A stretch of 64,000 nt of DNA from Pararhizobium capsulatum DSM 1112 (GTDB lineage: Bacteria; Pseudomonadota; Alphaproteobacteria; Rhizobiales; Rhizobiaceae): positions 2,982,001 to 3,046,000 of the forward strand of contig NZ_JAUSVF010000001.1 of assembly GCF_030814475.1 (NCBI RefSeq), read 5' to 3'. A program made the translations under genes and the position numbers. Under the pieces are notes generated by a model. That model saw nothing but the letters and a program-made list of their open reading frames with translations. It had not been told where the DNA came from and ran no database searches. Shown here in pieces: positions 34,957-42,803 of this stretch (its first letter is position 1; each line of letters starts with the position of its first letter).

Positions 34957-35554
34957 GAAACCCATCCGGCTTGCTATCGATTTCGCGGGCACGGGCCAGC
35001 GCCGGCCGCGCATTGACGGTCGCCGCGTAGCGATCGATCGCTTCGTTTTCCGGGAGCAACCGCCGCATCCAGCCAAGCGCGCTGCCAAGCAGAATATCAG
35101 CAGCACTTATATGGTCGCCCAGCAGATAGGGTTGCTGCGTCAGCGTACCGATGACATGGAAGCACATGTCCTCATACCCCTGGGCAAGGTGGGGGTTCGA
35201 GGCGGTAAGCCCCGTAAAATTCATCGTCGCCATCGGTTCGATGACACCCGAATAATAGGCAAGCCAGGAGAGATACGGTCCGCGCTCGGCATGTCCGATC
35301 GGGCGCCCGAGCGGAGATTCCGTAAAAAGATCGGTCAGATAGAGCGCGATCGCGGACGACTCCGTAATCAGCGTCTTGTCATGCAGCAGCGCCGGCACCT
35401 GTTTGTGCGGATGCGGATTGGCCTCATCCGGCCCACCCGATCCATCACGGCGGCGGATGCTCACATACTGCACCTCATACTCGGCCCCAAGCTCCTCCAG
35501 CAGCCAGAGCATGCGCGACGAGCGCGACATCGGCGCGTGAAACAATGTCAGCAT
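34949..35554 (-). CDS. Glutathione S-transferase family protein
   Basis: A 201-aa protein with an N-terminal thioredoxin-like domain (LTLFHAPMSRSSRMLWLLEELGAEYEVQYV, with NPHPHKQVPALLHDKTLITESSAIALYLTDLF) and a C-terminal helical domain (PYLLGDHISAADILLGSALGWMRRLL). Ser10 or Ser12 in the SRSSR segment is the likely catalytic or glutathione-activating residue. Its stop overlaps the start of folA, and thyA lies upstream beyond a repeat element. The substrate is unknown. Confidence 0.93.
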   Translation of the reverse strand: MLTLFHAPMSRSSRMLWLLEELGAEYEVQYVSIRRRDGSGGPDEANPHPHKQVPALLHDKTLITESSAIALYLTDLFTESPLGRPIGHAERGPYLSWLAYYSGVIEPMATMNFTGLTASNPHLAQGYEDMCFHVIGTLTQQPYLLGDHISAADILLGSALGWMRRLLPENEAIDRYAATVNARPALARAREIDSKPDGFHD

Positions 35555-35600
35555 GTTTCCTCCCTTCGATAGCCGGGGCCATCATTGAAATTGCGGCCTG

Positions 35601-35660
35601 TTGCCTCTTCTCCCCAACGGGGAGAAGGTGGCGCGGAGCGCCGGATGAGGGGGCTTCCGG
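35601..35660. repeat. RIME-like intergenic repeat
   Basis: The core is a perfect 9-bp hairpin, CTTCTCCCC (35607-35615) with GGGGAGAAG (35619-35627), followed by GGTGGCGCGGAGCGCCGGAT and GAGGGGGC. This wording matches the rhizobial intergenic mosaic elements (RIME) that occur in many copies between genes in Rhizobiaceae. It lies between thyA and the glutathione transferase gene and may serve as a terminator or mRNA end. Confidence 0.7.
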
Positions 35661-35718
35661 CTCCGGGTTCGCGGGTACCCTCCAGCCCGTAGGCCGGCTT
35701 GTCAGCCGCCGCCGCCCC

Positions 35719-36513
35719 TCAAACCGCAATCGGTGCCTTGATCGTTGAATCAGCTTCATAGCCGACCAGCTTAAAGTCCTCGAAAACAAAGGAAAAGAGG
35801 TCCTTCACATTCGGATTGATTTCCATCTTCGGCAAGGCCTTCGGCGTGCGCGTCAGCTGCAGCTCGGCCTGCTCGAAATGGTTCTTGTAGATATGCGCAT
35901 CCGCCAGCGTATGCACGAAATCACCCGGTACCAGATCGCAAACCTGCGCCACCATCATCGTCAGCAGCGCGTAGGACGCAATATTAAAGGGCACGCCGAG
36001 GAAGATATCGGCCGAGCGCTGGTAGAGCTGGCAGGATAGCTTGCCATCGGCGACGTAAAACTGGAACAGGCAGTGACATGGCGGCAGCGCCATCTCGTCG
36101 ACCAGCGCCGGGTTCCAGGCGGTGACGATATGCCGGCGCGAAGTCGGGTTGCGGCGAATGCTGTCAACGAGCGCCGCGATCTGGTCGAGATGACGCCCGT
36201 CCGGAGTTGGCCATGAGCGCCATTGATAGCCATAGACCGGCCCGAGCTCGCCGTTCTCATCGGCCCACTCGTCCCAGATGGTCACGCCATGGTCCTTCAG
36301 GTAGCCGATATTGGTGTCACCCTTCAGGAACCAGAGAAGTTCATGGATGATCGAGCGCAGGTGCAGCTTCTTGGTCGTCGTCACCGGAAAGCCCTTCGAA
36401 AGATCGAAGCGCATCTGGTAGCCGAAGACCGAGCGCGTGCCGGTGCCCGTCCGGTCGCCGCGGTCGGAACCGTGCTCCATCACATGGCTGAGAAGGTCGA
36501 GATATTGTTTCAT
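35719..36513 (-). CDS. thyA: Thymidylate synthase
   Basis: The 264-aa enzyme, exactly the usual length, methylates dUMP using methylene-tetrahydrofolate and yields dTMP plus dihydrofolate. Catalytic Cys146 lies in [14 protein letters not shown]. Other motifs: [54 protein letters not shown] and [15 protein letters not shown]. The ATG at 36513 is chosen over the frame to 36576. The dihydrofolate it makes is recycled by FolA, encoded two genes downstream. Confidence 0.98.
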   Translation of the reverse strand: MKQYLDLLSHVMEHGSDRGDRTGTGTRSVFGYQMRFDLSKGFPVTTTKKLHLRSIIHELLWFLKGDTNIGYLKDHGVTIWDEWADENGELGPVYGYQWRSWPTPDGRHLDQIAALVDSIRRNPTSRRHIVTAWNPALVDEMALPPCHCLFQFYVADGKLSCQLYQRSADIFLGVPFNIASYALLTMMVAQVCDLVPGDFVHTLADAHIYKNHFEQAELQLTRTPKALPKMEINPNVKDLFSFVFEDFKLVGYEADSTIKAPIAV

Positions 36514-36623
36514 GAGGTCCGCCGTCGATTCCTTGAACGCGCTAAAATAGGCGTAACGCTCGTCAGAACCAATCATAAAGGATGGCCATCCCCAGAAGCC
36601 GTTCCGGAGATGACCGCGGCGCC

Positions 36624-36932
36624 TTAAAGCGTGGCCAGCTTGTCGAGATGCTTGGCCACAAGATAGTAGAAGGTCACGCGGGACTTCGAGCTGTCGCCGG
36701 CCATGGCCTTGGCAACGGCGTCAACGGCAGCATCTGCATCGGGTCCGGTAACGCCCAGCTTCTTGCCGCACCAGCTTTCCTTGACGCGGTCGAGTTCTTT
36801 CTGGTCTGACGCAGAAACGAGTGAGGAGTCACGGTTGCGGAGTGCGATGCCGAGATGCTTCACGATCTTTCCGACCACCGCTTCATCGGCGCCGCTGTCA
36901 TATTTCTGAACGTCTGCGAGATAATCGGTCAT
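36624..36932 (-). CDS. DUF2853 family protein
   Basis: A 102-aa protein, [46 protein letters not shown] at the start and [17 protein letters not shown] at the end, fits DUF2853, small all-helical proteins found widely in alphaproteobacteria, with known structures but no known function. It lies upstream of thyA on the same strand with 110 bp between, so its own transcript is possible. It is the last typical core gene before the accessory cassette. Confidence 0.9.
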   Translation of the reverse strand: MTDYLADVQKYDSGADEAVVGKIVKHLGIALRNRDSSLVSASDQKELDRVKESWCGKKLGVTGPDADAAVDAVAKAMAGDSSKSRVTFYYLVAKHLDKLATL

Positions 36933-37455
36933 GGTGTTTCCTCACTCTCTTTGACTTGTTCGACCAGTATCCCTGCCTTGATGCAGGGCGCACCTTGCGT
37001 TTTTTCACGCTTTACGAGCAAGTCAAGGTGAAAACCGCCGATGGCAGTGGCCTTGAAAATTCGGCCGCTTTTTCGCTTACGCCCCTTTCCTCGAAGGTCG
37101 GAAGGACCTATATGACAGATGCCGTCTTCGGGCGGCTATGGCAATAAACGGTCGGTGAAATAAGCCTATTGGACCCGGGGGCGTTATACAGACAACCCGC
37201 GCCAGTTAGTCGATGAGCCAACTCTTCCTCAGAATAAAGCATGCGTGCAGATCGCCCCTAGGCGATCGAACAGCACGCATTCCGCTTAGAAGACAAGGCC
37301 GAGGAGCGGAGCCCAACTTCGCAGCGGACGAGGTCTTGTCGTCAAAAAGAACTTAAGAAGCCGGCCGATAGGCCGTCATTTGCGGCGAAGCCGACTTGGA
37401 CCCCGACCGAAGGAAGGGGCTTTGAGCGCCCGACCTCAGCAACACTGGCAGTCGA
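36933..37455. other. Non-coding stretch with structured elements
   Basis: No ORF here has coding character or a good RBS. The stretch contains CCCTGCCTTGATGCAGGG (37-nt region near 36972), a nested stem-loop at 37237-37287 (listed separately), an arm pair GACAAG (37292-37297)/CTTGTC (37335-37340) and a CGGCC/GGCCG hairpin near 37365. It marks the passage from the core genes to the AAA+ cassette. No tRNA or insertion sequence was recognised in it. Confidence 0.5.
37237..37287. other. Nested stem-loop, possible structured RNA or terminator
   Basis: ATGCGTGC (37241-37248) pairs with GCACGCAT (37273-37280) and encloses a second perfect stem, GATCGCC (37250-37256) with GGCGATC (37261-37267), loop CCTA. 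An outer AAGC/GCTT pair (37237-37240 and 37284-37287) lengthens it. On the minus strand it is followed by TTTATTC, so it could end transcription from the XRE gene; it could also be part of a small RNA. Confidence 0.5.
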
Positions 37456-37716
37456 TCACTCTGGCCGTTCATCATCATAACATCCGGCTACAAAGCTGGC
37501 ACGGATACCCCAGCCTTCCGTCCCACTAGGCGCGAGAAAGATCACGCCGCGCTTGCCGTAGTGGCGGACCAGTTTTTCAACGCTTGCGATCCCGGCTGCC
37601 CCCTTTTCGATCATGTAGATCGTGCGTGGACTGATGCCGGAATCCTCAGCCACCTCGGCCTGAGTTTGACCAAGGACAAGTCGAGCGACAGCAAGCATTC
37701 GTGATGGCGGCCTCAT
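37456..37716 (-). CDS. XRE-type helix-turn-helix regulator
   Basis: An 86-aa protein: RMLAVARLVLGQTQAEVAEDSGISPRTIYMIEKGAAGIASVEKLVRHYGKRGVIFLAP is a lambda-repressor-like (XRE) DNA-binding domain, with a short C-terminal tail (WGIRASFVAGCYDDERPE). The start at ATG 37716 has AAGG upstream. It is divergent from a small-protein/AAA+ ATPase gene pair, and three palindromes lie between. The obvious inference is that it represses its own and the opposite promoter by binding them. Confidence 0.88.
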   Translation of the reverse strand: MRPPSRMLAVARLVLGQTQAEVAEDSGISPRTIYMIEKGAAGIASVEKLVRHYGKRGVIFLAPSGTEGWGIRASFVAGCYDDERPE

Positions 37717-37758
37717 GCTGCCTTGGTGTCATCAAAAGCCCCGGTTCGCAAACAAATG

Positions 37759-37824
37759 TTGACAATAGCGATAGAATCGCGAAAAGTAGCGATATATTCG
37801 CTAATAGAAGCGACAAAGCCGCTA
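37759..37824. promoter_or_regulatory. Array of three 17-bp operators spaced 21 bp apart
   Basis: Three sites of form TAGCGA-N5-TCGCTA follow one another: 37766-37782 (TAGCGA..TCGCGA), 37787-37803 (TAGCGA..TCGCTA, arms perfect) and 37808-37824 (AAGCGA..CCGCTA). The starts are exactly 21 bp apart, two helix turns, so proteins would bind on one face. A TTGACA hexamer (37759-37764) touches the first site. They lie in the divergent promoter region of the XRE regulator and the cassette. Confidence 0.7.
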
Positions 37825-37873
37825 ATTTTTCGTGGTTCTTGGAAGCCGCGAATCAACATGAGAGGGCAATCCC

Positions 37874-38173
37874 ATGAAGTTCGCCTATTTGAGCGCAGAA
37901 GATGCACAGAGATTGTCCGCCGATTTACGCTCGGTTGAGGCTGGAATCACCCACACACTGTCACTCCACACCGCTCCCATCCTCGAAGCCCATCAGATGT
38001 ATTCACGCAGGACGGCCTGCCTCTCGGGATACGTCTTTGGACATCCATCTCTGGGAGACAGTCGTGAAATCATGACCAGTCAGCTCATTTACATGGACAC
38101 GGAGGTCGGCATCGCGCGTACGATCAACCGTTGGTACCGCCTGGGGCGTCCGGCCGAAACTGGAAAAGCATGA
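37874..38173 (+). CDS. Small protein of the AAA+ cassette, unknown function
   Basis: A 99-aa protein from ATG 37874 (GAGGGCAATCCC upstream): KFAYLSAEDAQRLSADLRSVEAGIT, a middle AHQMYSRRTACLSGYVFGHP and the end TEVGIARTINRWYRLGRPAE. The last motif is similar to one I remember from small uncharacterised rhizobial proteins next to AAA+ ATPases, but I cannot name the family with certainty. No membrane segment. It is followed at 64 bp by the ATPase gene on the same strand, so it is likely co-transcribed under the operator array. Confidence 0.7.
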   Translation: MKFAYLSAEDAQRLSADLRSVEAGITHTLSLHTAPILEAHQMYSRRTACLSGYVFGHPSLGDSREIMTSQLIYMDTEVGIARTINRWYRLGRPAETGKA

Positions 38174-38236
38174 AGCCGGGCCGAGAGCGGCCACGACTTC
38201 GCACCAATGCTTGACTAGGATTCAAATAGGTGTCCC

Positions 38237-39775
38237 GTGACAGATAAACTGCCACCACAAGATCGCCACTTCCAACGTCGGCAGCAGGCGGCAATCGCCG
38301 GATTGCACTTACCGACCGCCGAGGAGCTGCTCCTAGGGATGGCCTTCTTCCGCGAAGACTTGGCCGAAGACATCCGCGAATATTCCGAACGTCTGTCGGG
38401 TCTACTTAAAAAGCGGAAGCGGACTAGGCTTGCGCTCCTCGCCACCGGCCTGGATGAGCTAGCATTGCACCCCAGTAGCGACGCCGTGCTTGCGGTGGAG
38501 GCCGCTCTCGATCTCATCGATGATGCCCATGGATTGCCGTTCGATGAGTGCCGCCTGCGATGCAGATTCTACCGGGCGTTCTTCGGGGATGGCCAAGCTA
38601 CGGCGTTGATCGCCGGGGAGATCGCCCATCTAGCTTCTGAGAAGCTCACTGCTGCGGAGAGTCTCCACCTACTGTGGCGTTCGCTCAGTTGGGCAGCACA
38701 ATCCCGTGCACTCCACGCGCGGCAACGGGCGGGTGTCTCTATTCAGCGTTCCGCAGAGTGGTTTGAGATGGAAGTGCGGACCTACGAGGACCACTTCAAG
38801 AATGCGATCACGTCAACAATGTTCGATGGGTCTGAACCCAAGGATTCAAGTGATGCCGGCTTTTCAATCCCGACCTGGGAAGAAGAGCCCTTAGAGCACC
38901 GGACGCGACCGACTAACGGTGTCGTCGTTATCAACGGCGTCGGTAATGATACGACGGCCGAAGGGAAGCGAGTAGCCAAGGAATTCGAAAAGTTCAAACA
39001 GCGTGCGTTGCCTTTGCCCGGCATGCCTCAATTGAGCGAAGTTCGCGCGCGGCTGATCGCGGAATTTCCCTATGCAGTGACGGTTATTGACAATGTGCTG
39101 GAGGGCCTTGATGGCCGGGCCAATGTCTACCTGAGACCAATGATCCTGCTTGGTGCGCCCGGAAGCGGCAAGACTGAGTTTGCCAAACGATTGAGTAAGG
39201 AACTCGGCGCGCCCTTTGAAGTCATATCTTGTGGCGGCCTGAGCGATAGCGCCATCGGCGGGACCGCCCGGAGGTGGTCATCGGGCGAACCAAGCCTCGC
39301 GATCATGGCCGTGCGTCGCCACCGGTGCGCCGGACCGATTATAATTCTCGACGAGATCGATAAGATCGGCACCAGTCGCAACAATGGCAATGTGCACGAC
39401 GTGTTGATCGGCCTGTACGAACCGGTGACATCGCGCTGCTGGCATGATCCCTACATTCAGGCCCCATGCGATCTGTCGCACGTGTCTTGGATGATGACCG
39501 CGAACTCGATTGAGCCGATCCCGGGAGCCTTGCGCGACAGGTGCCGAATCCTTCGCTTTCCCACCCCGGGAGCCGATCAATTGCCGACGCTCGCCCCGCG
39601 TATACTGGAGCGGTTGTACATCGATGCGGGTTACGATCCGCGCTGGGCCAAGCCACTCGAAGGATTCGAATTGGACGCCTTGGCGAAAGTCTGGACCGGT
39701 GGTTCGATCCGAAGGTTGGAACGGGTTGTCGAGGGATTGCGAAAGGCGCGCGAGCAAGCAAGGCGGCAACAATGA
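38237..39775 (+). CDS. Lon-like AAA+ ATPase without protease domain
   Basis: A 512-aa protein. Residues 1-250 are helical with no recognised domain (LDELALHPSSDAVLAVEAALDLIDD, FRREDL-like helices). The C-terminal half is a Lon-type AAA+ module: Walker A GAPGSGKT (306-313), Walker B IIILDEID (368-375), sensor 1 in WMMTANS (418-424), arginine finger in ALRDRCRILRFP (431-442), and sensor 2 in GGSIRRLERV. The chain stops there, so the Ser-Lys protease domain of Lon is missing. It should be an ATP-driven remodeller whose target is unknown. GTG 38237 is the start. Codon use is less GC3-biased than the core genes. Confidence 0.85.
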   Translation: MTDKLPPQDRHFQRRQQAAIAGLHLPTAEELLLGMAFFREDLAEDIREYSERLSGLLKKRKRTRLALLATGLDELALHPSSDAVLAVEAALDLIDDAHGLPFDECRLRCRFYRAFFGDGQATALIAGEIAHLASEKLTAAESLHLLWRSLSWAAQSRALHARQRAGVSIQRSAEWFEMEVRTYEDHFKNAITSTMFDGSEPKDSSDAGFSIPTWEEEPLEHRTRPTNGVVVINGVGNDTTAEGKRVAKEFEKFKQRALPLPGMPQLSEVRARLIAEFPYAVTVIDNVLEGLDGRANVYLRPMILLGAPGSGKTEFAKRLSKELGAPFEVISCGGLSDSAIGGTARRWSSGEPSLAIMAVRRHRCAGPIIILDEIDKIGTSRNNGNVHDVLIGLYEPVTSRCWHDPYIQAPCDLSHVSWMMTANSIEPIPGALRDRCRILRFPTPGADQLPTLAPRILERLYIDAGYDPRWAKPLEGFELDALAKVWTGGSIRRLERVVEGLRKAREQARRQQ

Positions 39776-39869
39776 GCTTTCCCGATGCCGCTTCGCGTGC
39801 AGGTATCTCCTAGCCTGGGCCAACGGCCGTGCTTCACGTGTCTAACGACTGCTCGAAATGGAGCCCGGC

Positions 39870-40070
39870 ATGCCACGAGGCGGTAAAGATAAAACCACCG
39901 AAACCGACGACGTCGGGCCGCTTGAAGAAGCGCCGGACGGCCACGAGACTTTTGGCCAGGCACTATCACGTGTGGGCTTCGAGCCGGCAAAGGTCGGGCG
40001 CAGGATTGTGTCCCAGGGGAGACGCAGGGAGACGCTCAAGAACCGTGCTTCCGAGGATGCGGACAAGTAG
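39870..40070 (+). CDS. Small charged protein downstream of the AAA+ ATPase
   Basis: A 66-aa protein from ATG 39870 with GGAG nine bases upstream (an in-frame ATG lies at 39858). It is rich in charge: an acidic TETDDVGPLEEAPDGHE, then a basic QALSRVGFEPAKVGRRIVSQGRRRETLKNR. It looks like an intrinsically disordered or DNA/RNA-contacting small protein. It follows the ATPase by about 95 bp and is taken as the last gene of the cassette. No family recognised. Confidence 0.5.
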   Translation: MPRGGKDKTTETDDVGPLEEAPDGHETFGQALSRVGFEPAKVGRRIVSQGRRRETLKNRASEDADK

Positions 40071-40312
40071 AGCTTTGGATTGGGGCATTCGCATCCTCCG
40101 GAGCCTCAAGGAGGCGAGATCATCCAAGTATCTGGGAGCGAACTCACCTCGGAATGATGGGTCGGCTTGATCGGAATGGGCACTTTAAAGGACGAGTGGT
40201 CGTCGATATTACCATCCGAAACGGCCGCAGCGCGAGCTACCGAATTGGCCGCGAGCCCCTGCCCTCTGGCCCACAATGGCCAAAGAGCTTTCAAATTCCG
40301 TTTCTTATCCGC

Positions 40313-41104
40313 TCAATCGCGGTATTCCGGAGCCTGCCGATCGAGTACCCGCCGGATGCTTTCCAGATGCAACCGGGCGCTTTCCGGGTCGCCTTCCCGC
40401 ATCTGCCTTGCCGCTGCGGCCGCGACTTCCGGCAAAACCGGCACGAGCCTGCGGCCGGAACCCATCGCCTTCAACTGAACTTCGGCCGCACGTTCGAGAT
40501 AGTAGAGATCGTCCCAGGCTTCGGCAATGTTGGGTGCACAGACCATGACGCCATGGTTCTTCATGAACAGGATATCCTTGTCCCCGAGGACGGAGGCGAT
40601 CCTGTCGCCCTCGCTCTCGTCGAGCGCGAGACCGTTGTAGTTTTCATCCACCGCGACACGACCGTAGAACTTGAGCGCCGTCTGCCCTGCCCAGACCAGT
40701 GGCTCGCCTTCCACCATGCTAAGCGCTGTCGCATTCGGCATATGGGTATGAAAGGCAGCGCCCACCCGCGGCGACATCTTGTGCAGCCGCGCATGAATGT
40801 AGAAGGCGGTCGCCTCCGGCACGCCATCGCCTGCGACCACGTTGCCTTGGAAGTCGCAGATCAGCAGTGATGAAGCGGTAGCCTCCTGAAACGCCCAGCC
40901 GAGGCGGTTGACGATGAAGAGGTCGGGGTAGCCGGGCACAACGGCCGAGAAATGATTGCAGATTCCCTCTTCAAGGCCCAGGCGAGCAGCCATGCGAAGG
41001 CAGGCAGCAAGATCGACCCTTGCCTGCCATATCTCGTCGCTATCGAGCGGGAGATTGTGACGAGGAGTGTGGCTCGCCTTCTGGATATTCAGCTCATGCG
41101 CCAT
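40313..41104 (-). CDS. Class II aldolase/adducin family protein
   Basis: A 263-aa protein with the zinc-binding and catalytic residues of class II aldolases: the NH pair at 50-51 in EGICNHFSAVV, Glu98 in GVPEATAFYIHARLH, HTH (119-121) in AAFHTHMPNA, and the fourth ligand in FMKNHGVMV. Members cleave or isomerise sugar phosphates or decarboxylate keto acids; this long form (with LIVNRLGWAFQEATASSLLI-like text) lacks a certain substrate. It follows the HAD hydrolase gene by 16 bp, so a two-gene operon is likely. Confidence 0.92.
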   Translation of the reverse strand: MAHELNIQKASHTPRHNLPLDSDEIWQARVDLAACLRMAARLGLEEGICNHFSAVVPGYPDLFIVNRLGWAFQEATASSLLICDFQGNVVAGDGVPEATAFYIHARLHKMSPRVGAAFHTHMPNATALSMVEGEPLVWAGQTALKFYGRVAVDENYNGLALDESEGDRIASVLGDKDILFMKNHGVMVCAPNIAEAWDDLYYLERAAEVQLKAMGSGRRLVPVLPEVAAAAARQMREGDPESARLHLESIRRVLDRQAPEYRD

Positions 41105-41120
41105 TCGTGTCTCCTTGGGT

Positions 41121-41822
41121 TTACATCCAGCCTGCCGCAGAAAGGATGGAGGGCACCTTGTCGAGCGTCGGGACGATTGCATTCGGCTTGTAGTCAGAGA
41201 GTGGTTTGCGGCCCGTGCCACGGTCAACCCAAACGGTGCGAAATCCAAGCTCACGCGCTGCGGCGAGATCCAGGTGGGGGCTGGCGCAGATGTGCACCAG
41301 ATCTTTCATCTCAACACCGAGGCTTTTCCAGGCATGATGAAAAGTCTGGCTCGAGGGCTTGTAGGCACCAGCCTGCTCAGCCGTGATGACGCGGTCGATT
41401 GAACTGCCAAGCTGGGCGACATTTCCCGCGATGATGGCGTCGTCCGTATTCGAGATGATGGCGAGGCGGAAACCCGCAGCCTTCAGCTTTTCCAATGTTG
41501 CCACGACCTCCGGAAACGGCGGCATCTTGCCAATGGATGACGTCAGGATCTCGGCATCAGCGATGTCAAACGGAAGACCGAATTCGACCATCGCCCTTTC
41601 CAGAGCAAGGGCGCTCACTTCGGCAAAGGTTCGGTGAGGACGCTCCTCTTCCAGTGCATGTTCATGTCGGTCGTAGACTGCGATGAAGGTTTGCTGATCG
41701 ATATCGCCGCCCTTCGCGGACAGTATCCTGTCCATCGCCGCTATCAGCCCTTCGTCCCACTGGATCAGGGTTCCATAGCAATCAAAGGTCAGCCATGTCG
41801 GTTTAGTGCCAGACAATGTCAT
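41121..41822 (-). CDS. HAD superfamily hydrolase, haloacid dehalogenase type II
   Basis: A 233-aa HAD enzyme with the nucleophile Asp14 in WLTFDCYGTLIQWD, the typical type II haloacid dehalogenase wording. Motif II is LAIISNTDDAIIAG, motif III lysine in AGAYKPSSQTFHHAW, and motif IV in VHICASPHLDLAAARELGFRTVWVDR. The aromatic FDCYGT block is shared by L-2-haloacid dehalogenases and related phosphatases, so dehalogenation is possible but not proven. It sits upstream of the aldolase gene and is divergent from a LysR gene. Confidence 0.9.
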   Translation of the reverse strand: MTLSGTKPTWLTFDCYGTLIQWDEGLIAAMDRILSAKGGDIDQQTFIAVYDRHEHALEEERPHRTFAEVSALALERAMVEFGLPFDIADAEILTSSIGKMPPFPEVVATLEKLKAAGFRLAIISNTDDAIIAGNVAQLGSSIDRVITAEQAGAYKPSSQTFHHAWKSLGVEMKDLVHICASPHLDLAAARELGFRTVWVDRGTGRKPLSDYKPNAIVPTLDKVPSILSAAGWM

Positions 41823-41909
41823 GTCTCATCTCCTGTGTTTCCCACATCTTGACAACTATGCGGATCATTGGAAAATTAAATCTCATCATGTCATCAATCG
41901 AGAACGCAA

Positions 41910-42764
41910 ATGAGCTTTGGCTTCGATCTGGAACTATTGAAAACCTTTGCCGCGGTCGTCGATTGCGGCGGCTTCACCAAGGCAGCCGAGCGGGTGCACC
42001 TGACGCAATCGACGGTGAGCCAGCAGATCAAGAAGCTTGAGCTCAACATCGGTTCTGTGCTGCTGCGTCGTGACAAATCGTCCGGAACCGTCGAGACGAC
42101 TGAGGCCGGGGAATTGCTGCTGAGCTATGCCCGCAGGATACTCGCGACCGCCGCGGAAGCCGCCGAAGTCATGCGGAAACCTTTGGCGCCCCGAACCGTG
42201 CGCCTTGGAGTGCCGGAGGATTTTGCCGGGCGACGCCTGATTGATCTCTTGTCGGGATTTTCTGCGGCATCGCCCCATATCAGACTCGACACCGTCAGCG
42301 GCTGGAGCACAGAGCTTCGACGTCAATTGGACGCGGGCGAAATTGACCTCGCGCTGATCAAGCGCGAGCCGGGTAACGGGCAATGTCTCGCCAGTTGGAA
42401 GGAAAAACTGGTTTGGGTACAATGCGCCACGCGTTCCCTCGAGGCCGATCCCGTGCCGCTTGCGGTGTTCCCCTTGGGATGCATCTATCGGGATCGGGCC
42501 ATCCGCGCGATCGAGCAAAGCGGTCGCCGTTGGAGGATCGCCTATACGAGCCAAGGCTTGATGGGTGTGCAGGCAGCGGTCGCTTCGGGCCTTGGGATCA
42601 GTCTGCTGCCATCCGATGCGGTGCTTTCCGAACATCGTCAACTAGGCCCCGAGGATGGCTTCGACGATCAGCCGGCGTCTGAAATGGCACTGGTGAAAGG
42701 TCGGGCAAGTTTGACCAAGGAGGCAAAATCGCTCGGAGGTTTTCTGGCGGATAATTTGGGGTAG
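41910..42764 (+). CDS. LysR family transcriptional regulator
   Basis: A 284-aa LysR protein: the N-terminal HTH LELLKTFAAVVDCGGFTKAAERVHLTQSTVSQQIKKLELNIGSVLLRRDKSS is followed by a substrate-binding domain (VRLGVPEDFAGRRLIDLL, LDAGEIDLALIKREP, GVQAAVASGLGISLLPSDAV). It is divergent from the HAD/aldolase pair across 87 bp and probably controls it in response to a small molecule. It is convergent with the next LysR gene. Confidence 0.93.
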   Translation: MSFGFDLELLKTFAAVVDCGGFTKAAERVHLTQSTVSQQIKKLELNIGSVLLRRDKSSGTVETTEAGELLLSYARRILATAAEAAEVMRKPLAPRTVRLGVPEDFAGRRLIDLLSGFSAASPHIRLDTVSGWSTELRRQLDAGEIDLALIKREPGNGQCLASWKEKLVWVQCATRSLEADPVPLAVFPLGCIYRDRAIRAIEQSGRRWRIAYTSQGLMGVQAAVASGLGISLLPSDAVLSEHRQLGPEDGFDDQPASEMALVKGRASLTKEAKSLGGFLADNLG

Positions 42765-42803
42765 TCGCTCTAAGAATCGAGCGCACATATCCGACGCACT
42801 GGT

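Noticed and set aside
37170..37210. Possible tmRNA or tRNA end (GGACCCGGGGGCG segment) as an integration site
   Set aside because: No T-arm, CCA end or tag reading frame could be found around it.
37713..37907. 64-codon minus-strand frame across the operator array
   Set aside because: Its sequence consists mostly of the operator repeats and it overlaps the start of the plus-strand gene; no RBS.
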